Source of the DNA: Ahniella affigens
GTDB taxonomy: Bacteria > Pseudomonadota > Gammaproteobacteria > Xanthomonadales > Ahniellaceae
DNA length: 64,000 nucleotides
NCBI RefSeq assembly: GCF_003015185.1
Contig: NZ_CP027860.1
Span: 930,001-994,000 of the forward strand
Direction: 5' to 3'
The position numbers and the translations under genes were made by a program. Shown here piece by piece: positions 27,872 through 37,252 of the stretch; within the stretch, counting starts at the first letter, position 1; every line of letters starts with the position of its first letter. Under the pieces are notes generated by a model. It ran no database searches and was not told the DNA's origin. It worked only from the letters and a program-made list of their open reading frames with translations.

Positions 27872-29506
27872 TCACATTTGCGAAGACGGCATGGCCGTCG
27901 GGTTCCAGCAATTCTTCAGCAAGTCGAGTTTCGGCTCGTAGACCGAGCTTTGCACGCGACCCAGACTGAGCGCCGTGTGGAAGAACCAGTCGTGGTTCAG
28001 TTTGCTACCCGGCGCCGTCGCAGCGCACTGCCAGTCAAAACCCTGTGCTTGCTGCCAATCCGGGGATAGCCAGATCAGCATGGGGATCCTGGTTTGCTCA
28101 TCGGGTGCCATGAACTTTGGCGCGCCATGCAGGTAAAAGCCATGCTCGCCGGTCGACTCGCCGTGATCGGAGGCAAAGAACATCGCCGTTTGATACGCAG
28201 TTTTGGTCTCGAGCCAGGCAATGGTTCGTGCCAAAACATGATCAGAGTAAAGAATCGAGTTGTCATAAGCGTTCAAGATGGACTCGCGTTCGCAAGTGCT
28301 GAGCTCCGGGCTGTCACATTCGGGTGTGAAGCGTGCGAATTCGCGCGGGTAGCGCTCAATGTAGGCAGGTCCATGACTGCCGAGCATATGTAACACCAGT
28401 ACCGTGTTCTTCGCCGGCATTGGCAGGTCCTGATCAAGGTTTTCGAGCAGGATTTCGTCAAAACAACTGCCGGCAGGGCACCAGGTCGGGTGGGTCGCGC
28501 TGGCCAAGTCCGTCTCGGTGGCGCGCGCGGCGATTTTCTTGCTCCCGGTGTTGTTGTCGCGCCAGCGCACGTTGTAGCCCGCATGCATGAAAAGGTCCAA
28601 GAGATTTTCCCGCCGCCGTGCCTTGCCGGCATCGTAGTGATCCTGGCCAAGACCGCTGAACATGCAGGGCAACGATGTTGCGGTATTGGTGCCACATGAT
28701 TCCACGTCCATGTATTTCAATAGCGGCAGGGTCTGCAACTCGGGGTTGGTGTCGCGTGCATAGCCCGCTAGGGAGAAACTGCTGGACCGTGCCGATTCAC
28801 CAATGACCAGCACGAGCAGGATCGGTTTTTGATCTGCGCCGGGCACGACGCGGGCGTCGCGTCCATAGGGTGCTGGTGGGCCTTCGGGCAGCGCGAACTC
28901 ATGCTTGAGATAGCCCCGAGTACTGTTCAGCACTGAAAACGGATTCGCAAAGTGGCGGAGTTCGGCGTGGTTGCGAAGAAGGGCCGACAACGACTGTGAC
29001 TGCGGCCAGGCCACCGCAAGCAAGAGCACGACCGCTGCGGTAGCGTAGCCGATACGCCGCCCGGCTTCCGACAGAAAGGGGCGATAGCGCACTTTCACCC
29101 AAATCAGCAACGCGGAAGGCAGCACTCCAAAGCCCAGGAACCAAAGCATCATGCCGCCGTTCAACCACTCGCCAGCCTCCCGCGCATCAGACTCGAACAC
29201 ACTGGCAATGGCGTGACGATCCATCACCGCGCCAAAGCGTTGCATGAAATACGCGGCTGCCGTGGCAATCAGGATCAAGCAGACGAACGCAGGCTTCAGC
29301 ACGCGCGGCCAAGCCACTACCGATAGCAGCAGCATATGAATCACAAACACCGCAGCGAGCATCGTCACGTCGAGCAAACCAACACCACCATCAGGGGTGG
29401 CTTGCAGAAGGCGGCCGACAAACACGCCATTCAGCGCCACCAGCAGATAGAGGCTCGTCAGAACAATAATGGTCTGACTGCTGAGTTCGGGGCGTTTCAG
29501 TTGCAT
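27872..29506 (-). CDS. eptA: Lipid A phosphoethanolamine transferase EptA
   Basis: Inner-membrane enzyme adding phosphoethanolamine to lipid A. 544 residues from the chosen ATG (E. coli EptA is 547): five N-terminal membrane helices, then a periplasmic alkaline-phosphatase-fold domain with IGESARSSSFSLAGYARDTNPEL, the nucleophile region SCGTNTATSLPCMFSGL, GSHGPAYIERYP and ASDHGESTGEHGFYLHG (metal ligands). A longer frame starting inside the kinase gene was rejected because QLKRPELSSQ matches the family start. It follows a NarL-type sensor/regulator pair, an unusual partner. Modification would lower affinity for cationic peptides. Confidence 0.93.
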   Translation of the reverse strand: MQLKRPELSSQTIIVLTSLYLLVALNGVFVGRLLQATPDGGVGLLDVTMLAAVFVIHMLLLSVVAWPRVLKPAFVCLILIATAAAYFMQRFGAVMDRHAIASVFESDAREAGEWLNGGMMLWFLGFGVLPSALLIWVKVRYRPFLSEAGRRIGYATAAVVLLLAVAWPQSQSLSALLRNHAELRHFANPFSVLNSTRGYLKHEFALPEGPPAPYGRDARVVPGADQKPILLVLVIGESARSSSFSLAGYARDTNPELQTLPLLKYMDVESCGTNTATSLPCMFSGLGQDHYDAGKARRRENLLDLFMHAGYNVRWRDNNTGSKKIAARATETDLASATHPTWCPAGSCFDEILLENLDQDLPMPAKNTVLVLHMLGSHGPAYIERYPREFARFTPECDSPELSTCERESILNAYDNSILYSDHVLARTIAWLETKTAYQTAMFFASDHGESTGEHGFYLHGAPKFMAPDEQTRIPMLIWLSPDWQQAQGFDWQCAATAPGSKLNHDWFFHTALSLGRVQSSVYEPKLDLLKNCWNPTAMPSSQM

Positions 29507-29616
29507 GGCTTGGATGTCGCGATTCAGCAGAGGGTGCGAATTCTGCCAGAACCAGCTGTTAGCAGTTTGTTGCGCCAGATCGAGCCATTGCAAGGTGCAG
29601 TGTCGAAGATCGCCGC

Positions 29617-31548
29617 TTATCGACTCGCAGAGATCGCTGGTGACCAACGTTCGGCCGGAGCGTCATTGGCAGCGCGACTGCTGATCGGCAGTTGCAGACG
29701 GACTTTGGCGCCATGCCCGGGCGCCGACTCAATCTGTAAAGCTGCGCCGAGTTTCTGGGCCCGCTGTTGCATGCCGCTTAGTCCGTAGCGTCCAGGACTT
29801 GCGCCCGCTGCGGGCAGGCCTCGTCCATCATCGGCAACAGCGAACTCATAGTAATTCTCATTCGCTATCGCAGTTACAGAGAGATGCTTCGCTGCCGCGT
29901 GTTTGATCGAGTTGTGAATGGCTTCTTGCAGAATCCGCAGTACATGCAGCATGGCTTCCGGACTTAAGCCGCGAATCTCCAAATCGGGCTTGATCTGCCA
30001 ATTCAGTTCCATGCCGGCGGCCCGCAACATTGGCGTGACCCGCGCGCGCAACGCGCCGACGGCCTCGATCAGGTCGCCATCGACTTGGGCGAGCGAGTCG
30101 AGTACCAAACGCATGTCCGCCAGACCGACGCGCACGTGCTCGATAATTTCGGCGCGATTGGTGTTGGGATCATTGACCAGATGGACGAGCGCCGAAAATT
30201 GACCGGCTACGCCATCGTGCATGTCCTGCATGATGCGGTGCCGCTCTTCACTCAATGCCAACTCACGATCAGCGGCGCGCACGCGTTCGAAATTCGCGGC
30301 CAACTCCGCTTCCCGGGCTTTCACCGTGTCGGCGAGCTCTTGCGAGTAGTTGGCCATACGGGCATGGTTGTTCAGCACCCGCCGGCCGAGTTCCAGGCAA
30401 AACGCGATGGAGATGCCAAGGCCTGCCACAGCGCTAAGCGAGTAGGACATGGGCTCGAGGCTTCCGCGTATCGCATCATGGAGCCCGGCAATGGCCGGCA
30501 GCATGGCGGTGGCGAACACCCAGCGGGCCAGGACGGAATCACGTTCCTTCAGCAGAAAGCGCCCCAGTTGCCAGACCGTCAACGGCAGCAGCACCAGCGC
30601 TGTGTACTTGATCGCGAAGTGTGGCAATGAGTACCGCCAGTAGCTGTCCAGGCCGGGCCACACCGCGGCAATCAGAACAATCAGGAAGCCGACCAGAAAG
30701 TAGCCGAGTGCCCATTGGACGGCGCGGCGGCCAACCGGCTTCAAGATGGATCGGACAAACACATACGAGAACGCGAGTAATCCGAACAAGGTCAACTGGA
30801 ACGCCATCAGACGAAGCGTCGGATCGGCGATCCAGTCTGGTTTCAGTTGCCAACTGGTATTAAAGATCCACATCGGTGCCAGCATGACAAACCAGCCTAG
30901 AAACGATTCGCGCGTGCCGCGTGCATACATTGCGAGCGCGAAGCAAAAGCAAACGATCTGCAGCCAGAGCGACAGTTGTGGGACGACGCGCGCTAGGATT
31001 TCTTGGTAGCTGTAGGATTTGGCCAGCGGATCATAATTGGCCACATAGAGGCCTTTCACGCCGCCTATTCCACGACGCTCAATCGTCAATAGCCAGCTCA
31101 ATTCGTTGCGGCCTGTTTTCAGCAAGCCTACGGGCAGGCGAACGAGGCGTGGGTAGTAGCGATAGACGCTCGGCGGGGACTGCATCTCGCCCTCGCGCGC
31201 AATCAACGTGCCGTTCAGATAGAGCGCGATATTCGCGTCCGCGAAGGGGATGAAGACTGCCGGATCGGGAAGTGCCTCAGCCTGCCAATCAAACTGCACG
31301 CGCCACGCGGTGTAGGGCGTGGTGCACCGGACTTGGCAAACGCGCACTGGGAATGTAAACGGTTGCCAAGGCTGATCAGGGCTTGGGTCCCGGAAATGCT
31401 GAAGCGTATCTGGCCAAACCGCTGGTTTGGCCGCCACCTCGGTGATCGCGCCGTACTCAGGCCGCGCTTTGTGGTCCAAAACGGCAACGCTGGCGAGCAG
31501 CAGCACCGCCAGCACGACCGCGGGCAACAAGGCCCGGAAAACACTCAC
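29617..31548 (-). CDS. NarL-type sensor histidine kinase with 7TM sensor region
   Basis: 643 residues. N-terminal helix, then an extracytoplasmic jelly-roll-like domain (~40-180, with WRVQFDW, NIALYLNGTLI), about seven membrane helices (~195-400), a coiled coil, the HisKA_3 dimerisation box with phosphoacceptor H444 (MQDMHDGVAGQFSALVHLV), and a HATPase domain with LQEAIHNSIKHA, DDGRGLP and GRYGLSGMQQRA. The layout resembles 7TMR-DISM kinases. Its ATG overlaps the response regulator's stop by 4 bp, and eptA follows 110 bp downstream. Confidence 0.92.
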   Translation of the reverse strand: MSVFRALLPAVVLAVLLLASVAVLDHKARPEYGAITEVAAKPAVWPDTLQHFRDPSPDQPWQPFTFPVRVCQVRCTTPYTAWRVQFDWQAEALPDPAVFIPFADANIALYLNGTLIAREGEMQSPPSVYRYYPRLVRLPVGLLKTGRNELSWLLTIERRGIGGVKGLYVANYDPLAKSYSYQEILARVVPQLSLWLQIVCFCFALAMYARGTRESFLGWFVMLAPMWIFNTSWQLKPDWIADPTLRLMAFQLTLFGLLAFSYVFVRSILKPVGRRAVQWALGYFLVGFLIVLIAAVWPGLDSYWRYSLPHFAIKYTALVLLPLTVWQLGRFLLKERDSVLARWVFATAMLPAIAGLHDAIRGSLEPMSYSLSAVAGLGISIAFCLELGRRVLNNHARMANYSQELADTVKAREAELAANFERVRAADRELALSEERHRIMQDMHDGVAGQFSALVHLVNDPNTNRAEIIEHVRVGLADMRLVLDSLAQVDGDLIEAVGALRARVTPMLRAAGMELNWQIKPDLEIRGLSPEAMLHVLRILQEAIHNSIKHAAAKHLSVTAIANENYYEFAVADDGRGLPAAGASPGRYGLSGMQQRAQKLGAALQIESAPGHGAKVRLQLPISSRAANDAPAERWSPAISASR

Positions 31549-32216
31549 GACCGCAGCCAGCCCGCCTGCACTGCCTCGAAGACGGCCTGGGACCGGGAAT
31601 TTACGGCGAGCTTGCCGTAGATCTGCTTCACGTGATGCCCCACCGTGTGCTTGGAAATTTCCAGCAAATGGGCGGTCTCGTCATAACTGTAGCCGCGGGC
31701 GAGTGCCATCAGCACGTCGCGTTCGCGCGGGGTCAGGGAGTGAATCCCAGAGCCGGGTAGTTCGGTGGCAGCATTGGCTTCGGGCTTCCGCATCCGGCGC
31801 AGCAAGTGCGCGGCGACAGCGGGCGTCAGGGGCGCGCCACCCTGTGCCACATCGTGGATTGCCGCACGCATTTCTTCCGGGCTCGCGTCCTTCAGGAGAT
31901 AGCCGGACGCCCCGCGCTCGATGGCCGAAATCACATTGGTCTCATCACCGAGAACCGAGAAGATGATCACCCGGCAACCGGTGGGCGCATAATCCGAGAT
32001 CACGTCCAGCCCGCTGCCGTCCGGCAGACCCAGATCGAGCAGGAGCACGTCGAGCGGCTCTGAAGGTTTCATCCGGGCCGCGGCGATCGAATCGGCTTCG
32101 TAACAGAGATGCCAGCCCGGAATTTCTTCGAGCGTCCGGCGCACGCCGACCCGGAGCAATGGCTTGTCTTCAACCATGCCGATGCGTAGCGACGTAAAGC
32201 GGGTGGGCGGGTTCAT
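31545..32216 (-). CDS. LuxR/NarL family response regulator
   Basis: 223 residues: receiver domain with acidic pocket GMVEDKPLLR, phosphoacceptor D61 (LLLDLGLPDGSG), switch Ser (IIFSVLG) and K (YLLKDAS), then a GerE-type HTH (LTPRERDVLMALARGYSYDETAHLLEISKHTVGHHVKQIYGKL). First gene of the operon with the overlapping kinase. The ATG at 32216 is preferred over a longer frame because the receiver begins at residue ~9. Confidence 0.93.
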   Translation of the reverse strand: MNPPTRFTSLRIGMVEDKPLLRVGVRRTLEEIPGWHLCYEADSIAAARMKPSEPLDVLLLDLGLPDGSGLDVISDYAPTGCRVIIFSVLGDETNVISAIERGASGYLLKDASPEEMRAAIHDVAQGGAPLTPAVAAHLLRRMRKPEANAATELPGSGIHSLTPRERDVLMALARGYSYDETAHLLEISKHTVGHHVKQIYGKLAVNSRSQAVFEAVQAGWLRS

Positions 32217-32534
32217 GGCCGGAGCAAACCAGGGTGGACAGGTATGCGCAAGAGTCGGCAGGAACTCGGGAGGCCGCATCCCTAGTTCTCGGGATTCCGA
32301 GCCCAAACGGAGGCGAATACGACACGTGATGGTCTTGGCACAGCAGGCCAGACTTGCTTTCGCGACATTGCGTGCGGCAAGAGCTCAATCGCTCGCCGAA
32401 GCGCGGCCGGCTCCCAAACCTTCAGCCCCATCGCGCGACGGGCTGAAGCACGGGGCTGCGGCGCCACCGTCGCCATTTCAGGCCCGGAGATGCGATCATT
32501 CCGTCGTTACCCAGCCTGAAACCGAACCAAGCCC
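32217..32534. other. Divergent promoter region
   Basis: 318 bp between the response regulator and the 2OG oxygenase gene. A short CTCGG-GATT-CCGAG hairpin lies near 32287-32300; otherwise I see nothing to report. Confidence 0.5.
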
Positions 32535-33239
32535 ATGCTGACTGACTTGATTGACGTGACCGAAGGGGTCATCACCCCGGACATTTGCCAACAGATCATC
32601 CGCCGCTTTGAAGCGAGCCCGCACAAGAAAGTGGGCGAGGTGGGTTCGGGGGTCGATCGCAGCATGAAGGACAGCCGCGATATCACGATCAGCCGGTATC
32701 CCGAGTGGCAGGACGTCGAGGAACATCTGAATACCGCAATGATGGGTTGCCTCTGTGCCTATCTCCGAAAATACCCCCATGCGCTGACTGCCTCGCTGGC
32801 CATCGGCACCCGGGACCCCAAATCCGGCGTCACGAAAATGCTGCGCCCCGAAGACCTGCAGGGGTTGTCGGACGAGGCGCTGATTCCGTTTGTGCGGTAC
32901 GCGTTTCGGCCCGGGATGATCAACGTACAGGGCTATCGCGCCGATGAAGGCGGTTACCCCTATTGGCATTGTGAGCAGTACCCAAAGGCCAAGGACACCC
33001 AATGCGAGGCCTTGCACCGAGTGCTGCTCTGGAGCGTCTATCTGAACGAAGAATTCGAGGCTGGTGAGACCGAGTTTCTGTTCCAGCAGCGCCTGGTCAA
33101 GCCCAAGACTGGGGCGATGATCCTGGCCCCGGCCTCCTTTTCGCACACTCACCGCGGCAACAAACCGACAGGCGGGGATAAGTACATTGCCACCTCCTGG
33201 GTTCTGTTCCGGCGCTCCGAGGACTTGTTCCCGGCCTGA
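32535..33239 (+). CDS. 2-oxoglutarate/Fe(II)-dependent oxygenase (prolyl 4-hydroxylase-like)
   Basis: 234 residues. The double-stranded beta-helix region shows YRADEGGYPYWHCEQYP (proximal His with an acidic partner), LLWSVYLNEEF-GETEFLFQQ, and the distal ASFSHTHRGNKP followed by a basic residue for 2-oxoglutarate (GGDKYIATSW), the pattern of P4Hc-type hydroxylases. The substrate is unknown; candidates are a protein or amino acid. It stands alone, 80 bp before htpG. Confidence 0.85.
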   Translation: MLTDLIDVTEGVITPDICQQIIRRFEASPHKKVGEVGSGVDRSMKDSRDITISRYPEWQDVEEHLNTAMMGCLCAYLRKYPHALTASLAIGTRDPKSGVTKMLRPEDLQGLSDEALIPFVRYAFRPGMINVQGYRADEGGYPYWHCEQYPKAKDTQCEALHRVLLWSVYLNEEFEAGETEFLFQQRLVKPKTGAMILAPASFSHTHRGNKPTGGDKYIATSWVLFRRSEDLFPA

Positions 33240-33257
33240 AGAGGCGGTCTGGCGGGC

Positions 33258-33287
33258 CTTGAAAACCGTCCGGACACCTCCACATCC
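33258..33287 (+). promoter_or_regulatory. Heat-shock (sigma-32-like) promoter of htpG, candidate
   Basis: CTTGAAA at 33258-33264 is an exact sigma-32 -35 core; after ~14 bases, TCCACATCC approximates the CCCCATNT -10 element. This places transcription start ~25 bp before the htpG ATG, as expected for a chaperone gene. Confidence 0.55.
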
Positions 33288-33318
33288 CGATCACTTTTCT
33301 GGTGATTGGGAACGAATC

Positions 33319-35232
33319 ATGTCCACCGAAGCACAAACAACTGCCGAACCGCAAACCCGCCGCTTTGAGGCCGAAGTCGAACAAGTCCTGAAGCTGGTGA
33401 CGCACTCGTTGTACTCGCACAAGGAAATTTTCCTGCGCGAGTTGATCTCGAACGCCTCCGATGCCTGCGACAAGCTGCGCTTTGAGGCGCTAGCGAAGCC
33501 TGATTTGGCCGCTGGCGATGCCGATTTCCGCGTCGAAATCAGTCTGGACGAGGCGGCCCGCACGATCACGATCCGCGACAACGGTATTGGCATGAGCCAG
33601 GACGAAGTGATCGCGAACATCGGCACGATCGCAAGCTCCGGCACGCGCAAGTTTCTGGAATCGCTGTCTGGCGATGCCCGGAAGGATACGCAGCTGATCG
33701 GTCAGTTTGGCGTCGGCTTCTACTCCGCGTTCGTGGTGGCCGACAAAGTCACGTTGATCAGCCGTCGCGCCGATCTGCCTCACGATCAGGCCGTACGCTG
33801 GGAATCAACGGGCACGGGCGAATACCAACTCAGCACCGTTACCGACGCCGCCCGCGGTACCGCGGTGATCCTGCACCTGAAGCCGGAAGAAGACGAGTTC
33901 CTGAAGCCTTGGCGTGTGCGCTCGCTGGTTAGCAAATACTCTGACCATGTCGCCTTCCCAATCCGCATGTTGAAAGAAAAGCAAGGCGAAGACGAAGCAG
34001 AGGCCGAGGCTTCGCAATCGACCGAATGGGAAACGGTCAATCACGCGTCGGCGCTGTGGATGCGCCCGAAGTCGGAGCTCAAGGACGAGGACTACCAGGG
34101 CTTTTACAAGCACATCGCGCATGCGTACGACGAGGCGCTGGCCTGGACGCACAACCGTGTCGAAGGCAATCAGAGCTATACGTCGCTGATCTATCTGCCG
34201 ACGCAAGCACCGTTTGATCTGGCGTATTCTGGCCGGGACGAGCGCAAGGGCCTGAAGCTCTATATCCGCCGCGTGTTCATCATGGATGCGAGCGAGCAGC
34301 TGCTGCCGGCCTACCTGCGGTTTGTCCGCGGCGTCGTCGATTCCGATGATCTCCCGCTCAATGTGTCGCGCGAGATCCTGCAGGAAAACCGCATGGTGCA
34401 GCAGATCCGCTCGGGTCTGGTGAAGCGGGCACTGGACCTGCTCGACAAGTTGGTGAGTGATGATGCCGACAAGTACAAGACATTCTGGGGCAACTTTGGC
34501 GCCGTGCTGAAAGAAGGCGTGGCCGAGGATCACGGCAACCGCGAGCGCATTGCCAAGCTGCTCCGGTTTGCATCGACCAAGTCGGAAGGCGATGCCCCGA
34601 CCGTGGGTTTCGACCAGTACATTGAGCGGATGGTCGAAGGTCAGGAAGCGATCTATTTCATCACCGCCGACAGCTACAAAGCTGCCGCCAACAGCCCGCA
34701 ACTGGAGCAATTGAAGGCCAAGGGCTTTGAAGTGCTGCTGATGAGTGAGCGCATCGACGAGTGGATGATGGGCTACCTCAGCGAGTACGCAGGCAAGAAG
34801 CTCAGAAACGTCGCGAAGGGCGACCTTGATCTCGGCAAGAAGGACGAAGCCGAGGAAGCCGCGCAGAAGCAGGCCGAGCAGGATGCCGAGCCGGTTCTGA
34901 AGCAAATCAAGGCCCATCTCGGCGAGCGCGTACGTGAGGTGAAGCTGAGCCGCCGGCTGACGGATTCGGCCTCGTGCCTGGTGGTCGATGAGTACGATAT
35001 GGCGATGCACCTGAAGCGCATGCTCAAAGCCGCGGGCCAAGCCGTGCCGGATGGCGCGCCGATTCTCGAAGTCAATGCCAAGCACCCGCTGGTGCAACGG
35101 GCTGGCACCGAGGGCGAGCACGCTGCTGATGTCGCGTTCCTGCTCCTGGAGCAGGCGCAGATTCTGGAAGGCGCGCAGCTGGATGATCCGGCTGAATATG
35201 TCCGCCGGGTGAATCGACTGTTGGGTGCTTGA
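33319..35232 (+). CDS. htpG: Molecular chaperone HtpG (Hsp90)
   Basis: 637-residue ATP-dependent dimeric chaperone. N-terminal GHKL domain with HKEIFLRELISNASDACDKLR, IRDNGIGM and GQFGVGFYSAFVV; middle domain with VRGVVDSDDLPLNVSREILQ; C-terminal dimerisation domain. The ATG at 33319 (MSTEAQTT) follows GGGAA; an upstream frame overlapping the oxygenase gene is rejected. Preceded by a sigma-32-like promoter. Confidence 0.98.
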   Translation: MSTEAQTTAEPQTRRFEAEVEQVLKLVTHSLYSHKEIFLRELISNASDACDKLRFEALAKPDLAAGDADFRVEISLDEAARTITIRDNGIGMSQDEVIANIGTIASSGTRKFLESLSGDARKDTQLIGQFGVGFYSAFVVADKVTLISRRADLPHDQAVRWESTGTGEYQLSTVTDAARGTAVILHLKPEEDEFLKPWRVRSLVSKYSDHVAFPIRMLKEKQGEDEAEAEASQSTEWETVNHASALWMRPKSELKDEDYQGFYKHIAHAYDEALAWTHNRVEGNQSYTSLIYLPTQAPFDLAYSGRDERKGLKLYIRRVFIMDASEQLLPAYLRFVRGVVDSDDLPLNVSREILQENRMVQQIRSGLVKRALDLLDKLVSDDADKYKTFWGNFGAVLKEGVAEDHGNRERIAKLLRFASTKSEGDAPTVGFDQYIERMVEGQEAIYFITADSYKAAANSPQLEQLKAKGFEVLLMSERIDEWMMGYLSEYAGKKLRNVAKGDLDLGKKDEAEEAAQKQAEQDAEPVLKQIKAHLGERVREVKLSRRLTDSASCLVVDEYDMAMHLKRMLKAAGQAVPDGAPILEVNAKHPLVQRAGTEGEHAADVAFLLLEQAQILEGAQLDDPAEYVRRVNRLLGA

Positions 35233-35252
35233 TTCGCGAGGGCCGCAAGCCA

Positions 35253-35277
35253 AAAGGTGGTTGTTGGAACCACCTTT
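35253..35277 (+). terminator. Terminator-like hairpin after htpG
   Basis: AAAGGTGGTT-GTTGG-AACCACCTTT is a perfect 10-bp stem 20 bp past the htpG stop. There is no T run after it, so termination strength is uncertain. Confidence 0.55.
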
Positions 35278-35340
35278 GCCGCGAACCAATCTTGCCCATG
35301 GTCAGCGTGGCGCGAGATTGGTTCAGGGCGATGGTTTTTG

Positions 35341-35660
35341 TAGGAGCGATTGTTTTTGTAGGAGCGGCTTCAGCCGCGAACGGTGATGCGACAAGATTGG
35401 TTCGGGCCTGAAGGCCCTCCTACAAACAGTAGGTGAACTTGCCGCAAGCTTGGTTCGGGCCTGACGGCCCTCCTACAAACGGTAGGTGAACTTGCCGCAA
35501 GCTTGGTTCGGGCCTGACGGCCCTCCTACAAACGGTAGGTGAACTTGCCGCAAGCTTGGGTCGGGGTAGCGGTTTTTGTAGGAGCGGCTTCAGCCGCGAA
35601 CCAGTCTTGCCCCAGGTTCAGCGAGGTGCAAGATTGGTTCGGGCCTAGGAGCCTATCTAC
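35341..35660. repeat. REP/BIME array, GTAGGAGC subfamily
   Basis: Two copies of TGTAGGAGCGGCTTCAGCCG on the plus strand (35357 and 35577; stem GCGGCT/AGCCGC) bracket three tandem 53-bp units beginning TTCGGGCCTGA at 35401, 35454 and 35507, each holding an inverted REP (GGGCCTGAAGGCCCTCCTAC) and a GCCGCAAGCTTGG spacer. A degenerate half copy follows at 35638. Fills the 440-bp gap between htpG and the cytochrome gene; no gene inside. Confidence 0.93.
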
Positions 35661-35672
35661 ACGGGGATCACA

Positions 35673-36977
35673 TCACGGCGCCGCTGCCCGCAGCGCCTTC
35701 AAGGCTTCAACAAACTGAGCCATCGTGTAGTTCTCATCGTTGGCCACCGCATCCAACACCGCGTCAGAGCGCGCGCGCAGGCGATTCGTGGCAGCCTCAT
35801 CCAGGAGCCCCGCGTTTTCAAACGCGACAACCAGAGACTGCGCCGCCATGGCCGCCTGTTCCGCATTCGCGTAGTCGCGGAACTCGCCGCGATCGGCATC
35901 TGCAACGATACTGCCGAGAATCGTGCCGAGCGTCTCGACGCCGAAATTCTTCTGGCCTACGGCCGGCAGCAGCCCCGTGACCGTCTGCCGTAGATTGCGC
36001 GCCGCGGTATCTGTTGCGGCAAGGCTTTCGGTGGTGGCATGGTGCAGCGCGCGAGTCTGATCCAGCACGCGCTTGGCGCCATTGCTGTCCACTGCGGCCA
36101 GCACATGCCGGAACATCACGAGGTTGGAATCGTTCAAGCGTACAACGCCAGGGCCCAGGCCCGTGCCTTGCCGCGGTCCCCACTTTTTGCCCGACATCGG
36201 CCGATGGCACGCATGGCAGTCAAACAGCACGAGTTCCGGGAAGATGCCGTGCCAGCCGACTTTCTTGTCGAGCAGAATGTCGATCAGATTGACCGCGGCC
36301 TGGCCCTGGCCCACGCCCCAGTCGCGCACGCCGTCAAAGCGGCCTTTGCGCGTTTCGTAGTCGGCATCGACCGTGTAATGGGGATGCAGCCAGGTGAATG
36401 TGTCGAGTTCAAACGACAGCCGCGGGTGCCCTGCGCCCATGATCCGATGCGTGATCATCCGGTCCTTGGTGCCGGCATGGCAGCTCTGGCAGAGTTCAGC
36501 GCGCTTGACCGGGTCTTCGGTCGGAAACAAGCCGGCCGCCAGATTGTCGGCATGGCTGCCCTTGGTGTGCGACGCAATCCAGTTCTCGGCGCCGCCATGG
36601 CAGGCCTCGCAGCCAACCCCATCGTCGATCTGGAACTGCTCGCCGCGCATTGCGGCCGGGGCGTTGTCCGTGTGGCAATCGAGGCAGATCTTGGCGTTTT
36701 CGGCCGGGCCGATGCCGAGCTTGCTGGCAATGGCCTTCGAGCTGGCGTTCAGCAGAACGTCGTAGGACTTGGCATGCGGATCGAATTCCTGCCACAGCGC
36801 AAACTCGTTCATTTGCACTTTGGCGTCTTTCGGGGTCTTGGTTTGGCCATGACAGACGCTGCTGGCGCAGCTGGCCACACCCAGGTGTTTGTGCGCTTCG
36901 ACTTCAGCGACCGATTGCTGGGCGCTGAGAATGGGCGCATAGAACGCCAGAATGCCGACAATGAGCAAGCCCCGCAT
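35673..36977 (-). CDS. Periplasmic multiheme cytochrome c
   Basis: 434 residues with a signal peptide (1-20). Four CxxCH heme sites (CLDCH at 98-102, CEACH, CQSCH, CHACH) are preceded by C37-ASSV-C42-H, a CX4CH site, giving five likely hemes in the N-terminal ~270 residues; extra histidines (HTKGSH, HRIMGAGHPRL, LHPHY) are candidate axial ligands, as in cytochrome c554-like proteins. The last ~150 residues are helical and heme-free. GGGAG lies 8 bases before the ATG. Electron donor and acceptor are unknown; nitrogen or sulfur oxyanion chemistry is possible but unproven. Confidence 0.88.
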   Translation of the reverse strand: MRGLLIVGILAFYAPILSAQQSVAEVEAHKHLGVASCASSVCHGQTKTPKDAKVQMNEFALWQEFDPHAKSYDVLLNASSKAIASKLGIGPAENAKICLDCHTDNAPAAMRGEQFQIDDGVGCEACHGGAENWIASHTKGSHADNLAAGLFPTEDPVKRAELCQSCHAGTKDRMITHRIMGAGHPRLSFELDTFTWLHPHYTVDADYETRKGRFDGVRDWGVGQGQAAVNLIDILLDKKVGWHGIFPELVLFDCHACHRPMSGKKWGPRQGTGLGPGVVRLNDSNLVMFRHVLAAVDSNGAKRVLDQTRALHHATTESLAATDTAARNLRQTVTGLLPAVGQKNFGVETLGTILGSIVADADRGEFRDYANAEQAAMAAQSLVVAFENAGLLDEAATNRLRARSDAVLDAVANDENYTMAQFVEALKALRAAAP

Positions 36978-37252
36978 GATGCATCTCCCCGATCAATGGT
37001 GGGTTGGTGACGCCGGTGAGGGCGATCTGTACCCGATTATGCCAAAACCCAGGGTGGCGGAAAGGGGCAGACATCGATTCTTTAGGCTGACCGCTCAAGT
37101 TCGATGTCGACTCGGAGCGGAAGTTGCAGGCCTTGAATCGATTATTGCCCCCATCGCGACGCCGGGAACGTGAGTGAGAAAACGCCTGAAGGGCGCCTTC
37201 TGCACGCGTGCACCAAGAGCCGGTCGACGCTTGCGCGAGACTGGATTGGCCC

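Noticed and set aside
33805-35289. 494-codon open frame antisense to htpG
   Set aside because: Shadow frame; extends into the hairpin after htpG and has no recognisable domain.
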